A stretch of 64,000 nucleotides of DNA from Lentinus brumalis (lineage: Eukaryota; Basidiomycota; Agaricomycetes; Polyporales; Polyporaceae), in contig MARA01000003.1 of the NCBI GenBank assembly GCA_001792895.1, positions 2,914,001-2,978,000 on the forward strand, given 5' to 3'. Every line of letters begins with the position of its first letter. The first letter of the stretch is position 1. Below, one piece after another: positions 1 through 9,806 of the stretch. Both the position numbers and the translations under genes were made by a program. Under the pieces are notes generated by a model, which did not search any database, was not told where the DNA came from, and was given only the letters and a program-made list of their open reading frames with translations.

Positions 1-398
1 GCGCGCGAAGGCCGTTTCAGCGGCGGGAGATTCTTTTCGAGAGGTGGAAGAAGGGGGATGCCTTGCTCGCGTTGTTTTCGGCGAGTGACGTGCGAACCCG
101 ACGCTATGTTGGACAGCGACGACGAACGGGAATGAGGCGAAAGATGAGGGGACGATGGCCGCGATGCTTGGGGTGAGGGCGATAGCGGTGTAAGCGACGA
201 AGGGAACGATTTCTCCGAAGGGGATGAGGGTGCCGTGGCGAAGCCGAAAGACTCGTCGAACTGTTCGGCGCGGTGGTACTCGTCGTCTAGTTCGATGGAT
301 AAGTCGCGAAGGAGCTCGGTCACTTCGGCGATGGAAGAGTCGAGGTTCGACGTGGGTGCGAAAGACGACGACGAAGGCGACAGCTTGAGCCGACGGTG
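1..398 (-). CDS. Partial Gag-like open frame of a second LTR element, running off the left edge
   Basis: On the minus strand a frame stays open from after a TGA at 399-401 down to the window edge, about 132 codons. It is rich in Ser and Pro, with an acidic helix-like stretch (VTELLRDLSIELDDEYH) and a basic tract further on. It starts just inside a candidate primer-binding site and LTR (430-1560), the position expected for the first internal ORF of an LTR retrotransposon. No in-frame ATG is visible, so the start is unknown, may be non-AUG, or may have been lost. No zinc knuckle or catalytic motif lies in this part. The identification as Gag is by position only. Confidence 0.4.
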
Positions 399-407
399 TC
401 AACTAAA

Positions 408-426
408 CCCCTCGCGGTGGGCTCCA
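408..426 (-). other. Candidate primer-binding site of LTR element 2
   Basis: Three bases inside the putative LTR edge, the minus strand reads TGGAGCCCACCGCGAGGGG. It begins with TGG, as a site complementary to a tRNA 3' CCA end must. I cannot name the priming tRNA by eye. The location supports the LTR boundary at 430. Confidence 0.45.
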
Positions 427-429
427 AAA

Positions 430-1560
430 TGATACGGCAGCTGCGTCTCTGAGGGCAGAACACCCAACAAATGACAACAACCAACCTGTAAGGGTGCGAG
501 TGGGCTAGTCGATTCTCGGTCGAGCGGCGACGAAGTCGAGCGTCAGAGGTTCGCGAAGTCGAAGAGCTCGAAAGGGGGAGGGAAGAAGGCGAAAGTGGTG
601 CGAGGGAAAAGGGGAATCGGCGAGGTGTCGGCGATATATAGCCTAACGACGAATAGCCGTCGGCAAGACGAAACCACGAGGCACTCCGGCCTCGATGCGA
701 AGACTCTGCGACGCGATAGCGTGACGAATCGGCCCCGTCCTGGGTGCGCGAGACGACGAAGTCCTTCCTGGACAACTTGGGGCCACGATAGGCTGGGGGA
801 AGACCACGATAGGTCGACTGGGTCACGATAGACCGACTAGGGCCACGATAGGCCGAACGCGAAGGCTCTTCTTGAGCGAAACCGGCCCTTCCTGGGCTAC
901 CCTTCCTGGGCTACTTGCTGGGCCGACGATACGACACTGGCCGACGATACGGCGAAACTATGAGAAGACTCTGCGACTCAGCTGGACCTTGGACTTGGAG
1001 CGACTCCGGCTCGAAACTGGCGAAAACGTCGAAGAGCGTCGAAACAACCGCGAAACGAGAGCTCGTGACGGAGAGGGGGAAAGGTTCTCTGAATTTGACG
1101 CTTCGCGCGACACACAGACTACAGTACAGGCGATTCGTGCTAAGCGACGACCCGATAAGGCGAGAGCGGTTCGCCCGACTGGTTGGCGACAACGCCGAAA
1201 CCACCCGAACCGGCGATCGCTTCGTGACCTCGGCTAGTTATCGTGCACGGACCACGAAGGCGCAATCGGCGACCGATATGACGCGATCGAGACAACCGGG
1301 GGCCGAAAGGGCCGAAGGCGTCGTTCATAGGCCGTATGGACGATGACCGAACGATAGCGATGGTCGAACCAGTCGAAGGAGCAGGTATCGAGGAAGGGAG
1401 AGTGAAGTGCGGGCGGACCTGGCGACTGAGCCTCGAAGTCGAGCTCTAGCGTAGAGAGTCGTTGACGATTCGCCGATAAAACTGGAGGGGAGACCTAATC
1501 GACGCGAAATAGGACGATCGAGGGGCGATTTCGGGGGCTAGACCAGAGGAGGGCGCATCA
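430..1560 (-). mobile_element. 5' LTR of a second LTR retrotransposon, inserted into the gypsy pol gene
   Basis: This 1131-bp block begins TGATACGG and ends GCGCATCA on the plus strand, giving TG...CA ends and a short TGAT/ATCA inverted repeat. Its right edge falls exactly where the protease-to-RT linker frame of the neighbouring gypsy element breaks (after GAATTCGCGG on the minus strand). Its left edge is followed by a candidate primer-binding site and an open frame. Together these fit a 5' LTR of an element transcribed leftwards. A TATA-like string (TATATA) lies at about 637-643 on the minus strand. The expected 5-bp target duplication (CCGCG at 1561-1565) cannot be confirmed because the 3' LTR lies outside the window. 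Confidence 0.55.
783..855. repeat. Degenerate ~20-bp tandem repeat inside the LTR
   Basis: Four copies of a CCACGATAGG(T/C)CGACTGGG-like unit follow each other at about 20-bp spacing. A separate 14-bp duplication (CCTTCCTGGGCTAC) lies at about 888-915. Tandem repeats of this kind often sit in LTR promoter regions, but no function is shown here. Confidence 0.6.
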
Positions 1561-2269
1561 CCGCGAATTCTCGGTACTCTTCCGGAACTCCGGGAGGAAG
1601 GTCCGGAGGAGGAGCGTCCGAGACGGACGTGCTACGAGCTGTGGCGGACTGGGCAGATAGATTGAGAGTGAAACTCTCTGAGCCCTGGAGCTTACAGGCA
1701 CACGCGAACGCGGCTGCTCCGATCAGGGAGACAGACGGAGGCTTGAGCGGAGGCCCTTGCGCTCCAGAGTCCGGTGGAGGTTCCGGACCAGACAGAGGTA
1801 CGGGACGAGCCGAGGGCGTAGTCCGGAATTGGATGCTATGCGTCTTCCAGTCAATCAACAGATTGTAGTCGGAGAGCCAGCTGTATCCCAGGACAGCGGA
1901 GACGGATTTGTCGAGCGGAGTGACGTAGAAGTCGATGTTCAGAACTTCCCCGGAGGGAAAGTGTACAGGAAGGGTGGTTATCCGAGTAATAGATGTATTA
2001 GATGATCCATCAAATAAGGACAACCGGAGCGGAGGAATGGATGATGTCTGAAGTCCGTGCTCGTCGACGAAGTCCGAATCAATAAAGCAGTGCGATGATC
2101 CGGAGTCGACTAGAGCCGTGAACGAGTTTTCGAGGTTTTCGGCATAGAGACGGAGGAGGAGAGCAGAAGGGTCCGAAAGAGCGGAAGCGTTGAGATGGAG
2201 TTGCGGTTCCGCGTGGGTCAAGTCAACACGATCTACACCGCACGCGGATTGCGGAGGATCGCAGCCTAG
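1561..2269 (-). pseudogene. Gypsy-type Pol, protease part only; truncated before reverse transcriptase
   Basis: The frame entered by a -1 shift at 2269-2275 encodes a retropepsin-like aspartic protease. The catalytic loop is ALVDSGSSHCFID, followed by a flap region and a hydrophobic VLGYSWLSDYN block, as in fungal gypsy-type Pol. A Pro-rich linker then leads to PEEYREFA, the peptide that in this family usually begins the approach to reverse transcriptase. There the frame is broken by the LTR at 430-1560. Reverse transcriptase, RNase H and integrase are not in the window; if they survive they lie to the left of the second element. The protease itself shows no internal stop. Confidence 0.8.
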
Positions 2270-3684
2270 TTTTTTGGCTCCGCGGGGTCCGGAGCGTTGT
2301 CCGGAGCAGCAGGAGCGTCAGGTGCCTGGGCTTGAGCAGCCCGGCCCTTGGCCGCGGTCTTCTTTGGACAGACGTCCGCAGTATGACCGGGACCTCCACA
2401 GAAGAGGCAGAGGTTAGCAGCGAAACGCCGCTGACGCTCCTCGGGGGTGAGCTTGCCGTCCTTGCCCAACTTGTCCGCGTATGGCTTTGCGGTCTTAGCC
2501 GGGGTCTTCGGAGTTGCAGGCTTCGATGAACTCTTCTGGGCGGAGTTGCCCGGAGAAGTCGAGGCACCCGAGGACTGAGATGGGTAGGATGACGTCGAAG
2601 ACTTCGGAGTGGAAGAGGACTTTGATCCGGAGGTGGAAGTCCGAGTCTCGCGGATCTGCTCGGTCTTGCGCTCCCAGTAACGGGTGTCGATGGACTGAGC
2701 GAGTTCTCGGAGTTTGTTCAGATCCTTCGGCTTCCCGATCTCCGCGATGCGGTCTTTGAGTCAGGACGGAAGGCCTTTGTAGAACTGATACCGGAGAGCT
2801 TCATTTCCCCACTCGACTTGAGTGGCGAGACGATTGAACTGGGTGATATACCGAGCAACCCTCTGGTTCTCGGACATAACTAGATTCTCCAGCTCGTGCT
2901 CCGCGGTTCCGACGACGTCGTAAGGTCCGAAGTTCATACGGAGTTCTTCCTGGAAGACCTCGTAGTCCGAGAGGAAAACCGGAGGGTTCCCGGACGGAGC
3001 TTCGAGGAGGAAGGGTTCGAACCAAGCGAGAGCAGTCCCTTTGAGATGGGAGATTGCATAGGTGACTTTCTTCTCGTGGGTATCGAACGTGTTGGGCCGA
3101 GCCTTGAAGACCAGCTCTAACTGAACGAAGAAGGAACGGAGTTTGGTAGGGTCCGTGCCATCGAACTGGTCCGGGTCTCGGACATTGTTGCGCTCAAACG
3201 CTGTAGGCTTCGGAGGAGCCGGAGGCGGAGGCGGGGCCCGCTGGAGGGACTGCGCGGTTTGAGCCAGGAGGGTGATAGCAGCCGCTAGATCCTGATTGGT
3301 CTGCGACTGGGGGTTAACACCGGCAGATGCCTGAGTTCCGGAGGTCTGAGCACCTCCCGGAGGTCCGGATGCCTGCGCTTGTCCGGATGTTCTGGCCTGA
3401 GGGACCGGGTTCGGTTGAACTCCAGCATGGGCAGCCCGAGCTTGAGAGGCCGAGCCTTGAGCCGGAGAGTAGAAGCGCATGGCGGACTGATCGAAGGGAT
3501 TGTTGGGAGAGGTGATGGGGAAAACAGGCTGGATGATTGCCGGTGAAGGCGGACGAGTACCGCCCGGAGAAGGCGGAGTGGTACTGACTGCGGGGAGTTT
3601 TCCCCGACGGGTTGGAGTGTCCGCCGGGTTATATCCCGCAGCTTGGGATATGCGTTCAGTGAATCCTTGGAAGGAAGATGTCAT
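2266..3684 (-). pseudogene. Gypsy-type Gag with one premature TGA
   Basis: Starting at the ATG at 3684, the frame encodes a 307-residue Gag segment: a Pro/Gln/Ala-rich N-terminal half, then a capsid-like helical region with AWFEPFLLE and ending YQFYKGLPS. A TGA at 2761-2763 interrupts it. The same frame continues with LKDRIAE, a Ser/Lys-rich linker and a CCHC zinc knuckle (CLFCGGPGHTADVC) to a TAG at 2266-2268. The stop sits where family members usually have Arg, so a CGA-to-TGA change is the simplest explanation. Apart from this stop the Gag is complete. The TAG at its end follows the slippery site. Confidence 0.85.
2269..2275 (-). promoter_or_regulatory. Candidate -1 ribosomal frameshift site A_AAA_AAC between gag and pol
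   Basis: On the minus strand the gag frame reads CCA AAA AAC TAG, so the canonical slippery heptamer A AAA AAC lies directly before the gag stop. Slipping back one base continues as CTA GGC TGC..., which is open and in frame with the protease ORF. Downstream GC-rich sequence could form a stimulatory structure, but I did not fold it. Confidence 0.65.
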
Positions 3685-3714
3685 GATGAATCCTCAAGTT
3701 GAGTTCTGATATAC

Positions 3715-4459
3715 TGTTAAGACCGTGCGCGCCGGGACGAAGTCCGGTGGAAGTCCGGACGGAGTTACGGAGTTACGAAGTCCGGAACGAGACGCGCTGA
3801 GGGTGAAGACTTCGGCGAAGCTATTGATCAACGCCTTGAGGATCCACGAAGGTCTTCAATTTAAGGCAGACAAGAGAACCGGGGTTTATACCGGAGCAAG
3901 CAACGAGTAAGAAGATAAGCAAGAGATAATACCAAGCCAGAGAGAAGTCAAGCCAGAGGTAAGAAGTCAAGCAGAAGTCGGAGGTCGGAGGTCGGAGGTC
4001 GGAGGTCAGAGGTCCGGTCGGAAGGATCGGACGTTGAGAGAGAGCGAACAGAATAGATTGAGCTCAGAGTCGTAACGGGGAGTGTAACGAGATATCAGAA
4101 CTGAAGTCTAAGCGTGGCTACAGGAAGGCTTATATAGTAAAGTCCGAAAGTCCGGAGAGGAGTAGCCAAGACATAGGTAAGGAGGTACGGAACCGGAGTC
4201 AGGCGGAAGCAAATGATCAGCCAATACAATGTAAGGTAAGATCGAATGAAGGGCGGATACAATCGAAGGATCGAATGACGGAGTCTGATCACGGAGGCGG
4301 ATGCAAGCGGAAGCAGATGGTCCGGAGTCCGGGTCAAGTAAGAAGACGATAAGGGGTGAAGTGATCGAGAATAGTATCACATGTAAGAACGAACCGGAGG
4401 TGCGGAGTCCGAGGTAGGTCCGGACCGGAGTTGGTGCCTTGTGGGCATGGAATGTAACA
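3715..4459 (-). mobile_element. 5' LTR of the gypsy-type element
   Basis: The block begins TGTTAAG and ends GTAACA on the plus strand, giving TG...CA ends with a TGTTA/TAACA inverted repeat, 745 bp in all. It lies 30 bp from the gag ATG side leader. The minus-strand leader following it (GTATATCAGAAC) resembles a degraded initiator-Met primer site. It holds runs of purine-rich GGAGGTC(A/G) repeats at about 3980-4020. The matching 3' LTR was not found, consistent with interruption of the element. Confidence 0.7.
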
Positions 4460-5040
4460 GGCACCCTGGGTGTCGGGCCGAGCCTGCGAGGCCTCCCAGT
4501 CCCGACTACCTTGCGCCGAGTTCTGCGAGGCGCAATCAAATTGTCAAGAACTTGAATTTTCTGGAAATTCCACGGGCACGGGCTGGGCAATGTAGGAGGC
4601 CACGGGCAAGCAAGCAATCACTGAGTTATCACTGGGGAGTCTCAAAGCACCTATGGCCCTGCCCTGAGCCCGACACAAAGCATATATGATATCTTCTGGA
4701 ATAATGCTGTATGCTAACCGTATGTATTGTCTCTCAGCCCCAGAAACAATCTAACGGCCACGGGATGGCACCGAAAAAACAGATTTCGATTCGCAAGTAC
4801 TTCTTTCACACTCCCGAGTCCTTGGGTGCTCTTCTCTCTGAGCCGAAGGCGAAGCAACCCAGCCACTTAAGTAGCGATGAGCCGCAGGCTCACCACGTCT
4901 GAGGCAAAGCCACGGGTATGAGACTAGTTCAAAGTGGATCGCAACTGGTGGCATATGGCGCGCAACCGTGGTCAACACGTGGCCGGGTGAACTCGGACCT
5001 TCGGGAGAAGCCGCATTGTTCGATACGGGCTTCAATTATG
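4460..5040. other. No recognised gene; short ORF with a PIP-box-like motif at 4711-4902
   Basis: This flank of the LTR holds no gene I can name. The only item of note is a 63-codon plus-strand ORF (4711-4902) containing APKKQISIRKYFF. This fits the Qxx(I/L/M)xx(F/Y)(F/Y) pattern of PCNA-binding peptides. Such peptides occur at the N-termini of some DNA transposon proteins. The ORF is short and isolated, so chance is quite possible. Confidence 0.2.
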
Positions 5041-5628
5041 GGGGTACGGGTGACCTTGCAAGCAAGGTAACTCAATTATAGATGATATGTTAGTTACAAC
5101 CTAGCACGCAACTTTCTCTGCTGTTCATGAATAGTGTAAGTATCACAGTATATAATTATTATAACACCTGCATAGAGATACAGGTATTATAGGAGCCCTG
5201 GTATAAGAATTCACTGGTAGAGGGCAATTGGTGCCAATGATCCATATCTTTATGCCAAAAACACATAAACAAACATCAATTGACATGGCTGCAAACAAAG
5301 CCCATGTCATAGAGCTCTTCTGTAGCTTTCAAATGGTATAACATTCATCCCGATTGGATAAGTATTGAGAGAGATGGACATGAACAGTTCTTATTGGCGC
5401 CGTCCATTGATACTTACATCCAGAAGACATAGACGCAATCCATCCCATTAACATGTACTTATCTTTACATAAACAACCTCAATCACTCAGAGGACGGATA
5501 GAGTCCCTGCTTACAACATTTGCACATCACTTATAAAGCTTACTTGGCATAGAACTGCGTTAATAGGGCACTCTATTGCAGTTTGAATGGATTGTAATTG
5601 GAATGATGCCAAGCCTTGCTTACAAATT

Positions 5629-5771
5629 ATGATGCCAAGCCCATGCTTACAAATCACGGGCGGCAAAAACATGGCGGAAAAGTGTCGTCGTGATTGTAAT
5701 TATGACGTACGACGACACTTTTCCGCCATGTTTTTGCCGCCCGTGATTTGTAAGCATGGGCATGGCATCAT
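5629..5771. repeat. Long near-perfect inverted repeat (hairpin)
   Basis: Arms 5640-5691 and 5709-5760 are perfect reverse complements over 52 bp. With one mismatch the pairing extends to 5629 and 5771. The loop is 17 nt (5692-5708). A partial direct copy of the outer arm (GATGCCAAGC..TTGCTTACAAAT) precedes it at about 5605-5627. It could be a fold-back or MITE-like element. Confidence 0.9.
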
Positions 5772-6206
5772 CTGGTATTAATGAGTGCAATCCATCCTAT
5801 TCCCGGCACTTAAGCATGATAACAAAGTCTCTATTGTGTGCTACAGTACCTACAGACTGAGTTATAAGTCTCCCTATCAACATTTATTATCAGTCTTTCG
5901 ATCTATTGGGCAAACAAAGTCAACAAGGTGCAGTTTCGAGCTCAGCGCGTTCCGGCGCTTAATTGCCCGATTGGGACGGACAATTGGTGCCATCTGAAAC
6001 TGTAAGCTGTTAGGATTGTTTTGGCAATGGCTCTACAAACTGATAAGTAACTTCAATATGGGGACTTCTAACAGAGGCTCTAGTTTGTTTATCACAAATA
6101 ACATGCATCAGTATCATCAGTAGGGGTTAATAACTGGATGGATTGCATTCAGTAGTTTTGGATGACACCGGCAATCAGGCAAGCGGTGGGCTTTGTTCTC
6201 AATAGA

Positions 6207-6715
6207 GTAAGTGGGCGTTATGAGGGCAACTATGATGGGTAACAAAGTGGATAACAAAGCGATATAAGGCGGACTATGGCAGATAATAATGCAGCAGGTA
6301 AGTGGACGTTATGTGAGCAACTATGACAGATACTAGAGCGATACAAGAAGGACTATGGCAGATTATAATGCAGCAGGTAAGTAGGCATCATGAGGGCAAC
6401 TATGACAGATAACAAAGCAGATAACAAAGCAATACAAGGAGGACTATGCCAGATAATAATGCAGCAGGTAAGTGGGCATAATAAGGGCAACTATGAGGGA
6501 TAACAAAGCAGATAGCAAAGCAATACAAGAAGGACTATGGCAGATCATAATGCGGTGGGTAAGCGAGTGTTTTGAGGGTAACTGTGCCAGATACTAGAGC
6601 AATATAAGGAGGACTATGGCAGATAATAATGCAGTGGGTAAGTGGGTGTTATGAGGGCAACTGTGACAGATACTAGAGCGGTACAAGGAAACTATAGCAG
6701 ATAACATTGCCGTGG
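6207..6715. repeat. Six-copy minisatellite with 91- and 79-bp units
   Basis: Units start at 6207, 6298, 6377, 6468, 6559 and 6638, each opening with GTAAGTGGGC-like sequence and ending with TAATGC(A/G)G(C/T)(A/G)G. Their lengths are 91, 79, 91, 91, 79 and 78 bp. The 12-bp difference is an internal tandem copy of GATAACAAAGCA present in the longer units. The units are diverged from each other, so the array is not very recent. Confidence 0.9.
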
Positions 6716-7338
6716 GTGATCATTGACTCCAACAAAAAGACCCATAGCTGAGGCTAATGTCAGTCCACCACCCATTAGATCTGTTACTATGCTGTTTATA
6801 CGTTCACAATAGGATGAATTGCACTTATCAGTTATGGATGTCATTGCTTGGTACTGGCAATCAAATAGGGCAACAGTGATGACACTATTTGCTGGTGTAC
6901 TTGATCAGTAAGTAGTTTAGTAAAATGGTGAATAACAGTACAGAGTAATGACATATTGCTGATGCTGTTGAGTAAGTTGGCTGGATAATGTGAGCTCAAG
7001 ATAATTATGAGTGTCTTATAAGTGGTTACAATTGATCAATTCAGAGACTGACATGCAGCATTTGTCCTAACAGAGCACACTAGAACCATTGATATTCAAT
7101 CAGATCACAAGCTCACCCATTACTTGTGATGCTTCTGGTTACTTTTAAGCTACTATCACCCTTTCTTACCTTTGTTATTGCCCAGACTACTGCCTTTGTT
7201 ACTCTACTTCTGGACTGCTATGTAGTACCTTACCTGTACATATATTTGCTTGATACCTGCTTGATGCAAGTCCAGCTTTATATATGTCCATGTCACTGCA
7301 TGAGGAGGTTCTCTCATGAGGGGCATCCGAGACAACCA

Positions 7339-7414
7339 GAGATTATCTCGGAAGTTGTCTCATGGGTGATCCCAGGGTCTTGTCAGGGGGCCACAAGACT
7401 TGCGAGATTATCTC
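7339..7414. repeat. Paired palindromes GAGATTATCTC within nested inverted repeats
   Basis: GAGATTATCTC occurs at 7339-7349 and 7404-7414. The first copy sits inside a GAGACAAC...GTTGTCTC hairpin. The pair is flanked by CCCAGGGTCT/AGACCCTGGG on either side of the second copy. Clustered palindromes like this resemble transposase-binding subterminal sites; this is inference. Confidence 0.5.
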
Positions 7415-8990
7415 TGGTCATCTCAGACCCTGGGGCAGAGACAAACTCAATACAGCTAGCAATAAATACACAGTGAAGGGAGACATCCTTCAAGGGCCCC
7501 CGAGCCAGCAGAAGCTTGATTCCAAATACTTAGCACTATGGTCGGGTGACACTCTCTGTTCATGCATATGATGGTAGGAAGCACCCGAGCTGTCATTGCA
7601 ATTATATAGACCATGTTCAATACAGAGTGGACTACAGATGTACGCCTCATTGTGGCAACTCCAGTGGGGAGAATATTACAAGTTACACAAAGCCAACAAG
7701 TGGGCACCTGGATTCAAGATGTATGCACGTTGTAGACACCTTGCAAAGTGGGCTGGCAAGCCAACCCCTTCAATACATACCTAAGCCAAGAGCTAGACCA
7801 TGATGCACCCCTCAGCACGTGCAGCAGGCCACAGGACAAAGAGCATGACCTAGGATCAGACCAGTAGGCTGCCGAGATACAATGAAGTGTGGGCTGAGTT
7901 AGCCATATAGTACCAGCCGGAGAGTAAGCACAAGTCATGGTTGTTGCAGTGTCACCGGAGACACAGAGTGCCAGAGAAGTATGGATCCATGCAATTTATG
8001 TACCTCGGAAAGCCTGACCAGAGAGCCTGCCACCAGCAATGCAGACAACGGTGAGAGGAGCCAACATTGAACAGGCGCAACCACCAGCGACCACCCCAGC
8101 ACTGGCAGTACTGGTGGCAATCTGAGCGGCTGCCTCTGTTCCCACCTACGAGACTATCAGAGATGACCTCTATTTGCTTTAGTGCTTGGGATAATCCTAC
8201 ATGCTGACACACAGCCATACAAGTTATTCCGATGTACTCCTCAGGCCTTGGATACCCCTTCTGAGACTACTCAAGCTCTTCTCAGGTTATCTCTGCTTGT
8301 CTCCGATGGACCTCCCAAGAGACCACCCTCAGGCAGTGTGTGTGTTTGCTGCCTGAGCTCTTCAAACTGCAACTGCTTTTTGATACCTTTTCATCCTTGA
8401 CCTTGACCCCATATACCATAAGAACTATTCTTGGAAGCAGTTGAATGGCATGCACAATTGGACCCATATGAAAGATTGTTGCACTCTGGGCTGAGTCTGT
8501 CATAAACCATAATAATTAAGACCTTGGTGGCCATAGGCATTAGACGCAGTAATGAAGAAGCATCTCTGAACGATAGACATAGCGGCCCAGCTCAGCTTAA
8601 AGATGACCAGCTTGAGAGCCTACAAACCAGCTTCTAGCCGGGCTCAGCATATCACTAAGCTGCAGTATAATCATGTGTACTGGGTAGATAGAGAGACAGA
8701 GAGTGCAGTGCAGCATAGTTCAACTACAAGTCTGCCTTACAGCATCTTAGAAGTCTATATTGCATTCTATATCTACTACAAAAATGAAGCAACACTCAGA
8801 GTTGTTGGATGAGCAGGACCATGCTGGACTTGCACTACAGAGCTGCATGAGCGTCTGCCAACCCTAAAGCTGTGCACTCCTAACCTCAATCTGGGGTTCC
8901 AGGACATAAGAAAGTTTCTTACCTGGTTCTTACATGCACTTATGTAATCACTTACTACTGACTATCGGAGTTCCAACAACTTTCCCACGG

Positions 8991-9598
8991 ACATCAGTTG
9001 TCGTTACCTTTGCTGGCAGGAATCGTCGTACCTAAAAGACGATTCTCTTCGTTCCTCATCGATCGTAACTTTCAGCGCGCTCGTGCACGGTGATTCTTGG
9101 ACGCATGACCCGGTGCGAGTCACAGCGAGGACGGGCGCAACGCACGAGTGTGCCGCCCAGTCCCGGAGTGCATGCAGACATAGGTGAGCCTGCCCTCAAT
9201 CCTTAACGACGGTGTTGAGACCGTCTGTGTATTTTCCTTCTCCGCGACGGTTCGTAATGGGCCATACGGGCACATGGTTCATGACGACATGCGCCACCGC
9301 CGATGAGCTGTGGCCATTGGTTCAGTGTCATAGGCCGTCGAGGATGTAGTTGTGCTACATCTCGAAGTTATCCTGCAGAGGAAGCTGGGCACGGTTGGGG
9401 GTCTTGCGCTCACGGATCGAGAGTGAGAGGCGGGGCGGCGGAAGGTTTGCTACAAGGGACTGTGGAATAGAGACGGTCTGACGAGTTGCTGAGCACAAAA
9501 TCCTCTGTTGTCGAGATGTAAGGCTGACTACACGGTATGTGGGCAATAGCACATCAGGGAGAGTACACGTTTCTCGTCGAGCGAGGCCCGTTCCCGTG
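8991..9598. other. Upstream region of the cyclin-like gene
   Basis: GC content rises again here. No coding segment is supported before the possible upstream exon at 9599. The region presumably contains the promoter of the cyclin-like gene, but I see no clear TATA box at a convincing distance. Confidence 0.4.
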
Positions 9599-9806
9599 AT
9601 GGCCGACGGGGCGACCGACACGGCGTCGGAGGGCAGGCTATTGTCCGACTCGCTCACCCTTGTCTCCGTCGGGGGAGGCAGGGACTCAACGACAGTGAGT
9701 GTCCGTGGCTCTATGTGTAGATATATACGCCTGACATGCGTGACACCAAAATCCTATCTCTCAGACCCTCAACGAAATCCTCCACTATCTCTGATCACCC
9801 TTTGAC

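Larger units (their letters stand above)
5041..8990. other. AT-rich noncoding block without recognised genes
   Basis: Base composition shifts clearly to AT-rich compared with both flanks, and no ORF longer than about 115 codons or with recognisable features is present. The block contains a long hairpin (5629-5771), a minisatellite (6207-6715), paired short palindromes (7339-7414) and many short direct repeats, for example CAATTGGTGCCA at 5225-5236 and 5981-5992. This texture suggests remnants of noncoding DNA transposons, but I cannot assign a family. Confidence 0.6.
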
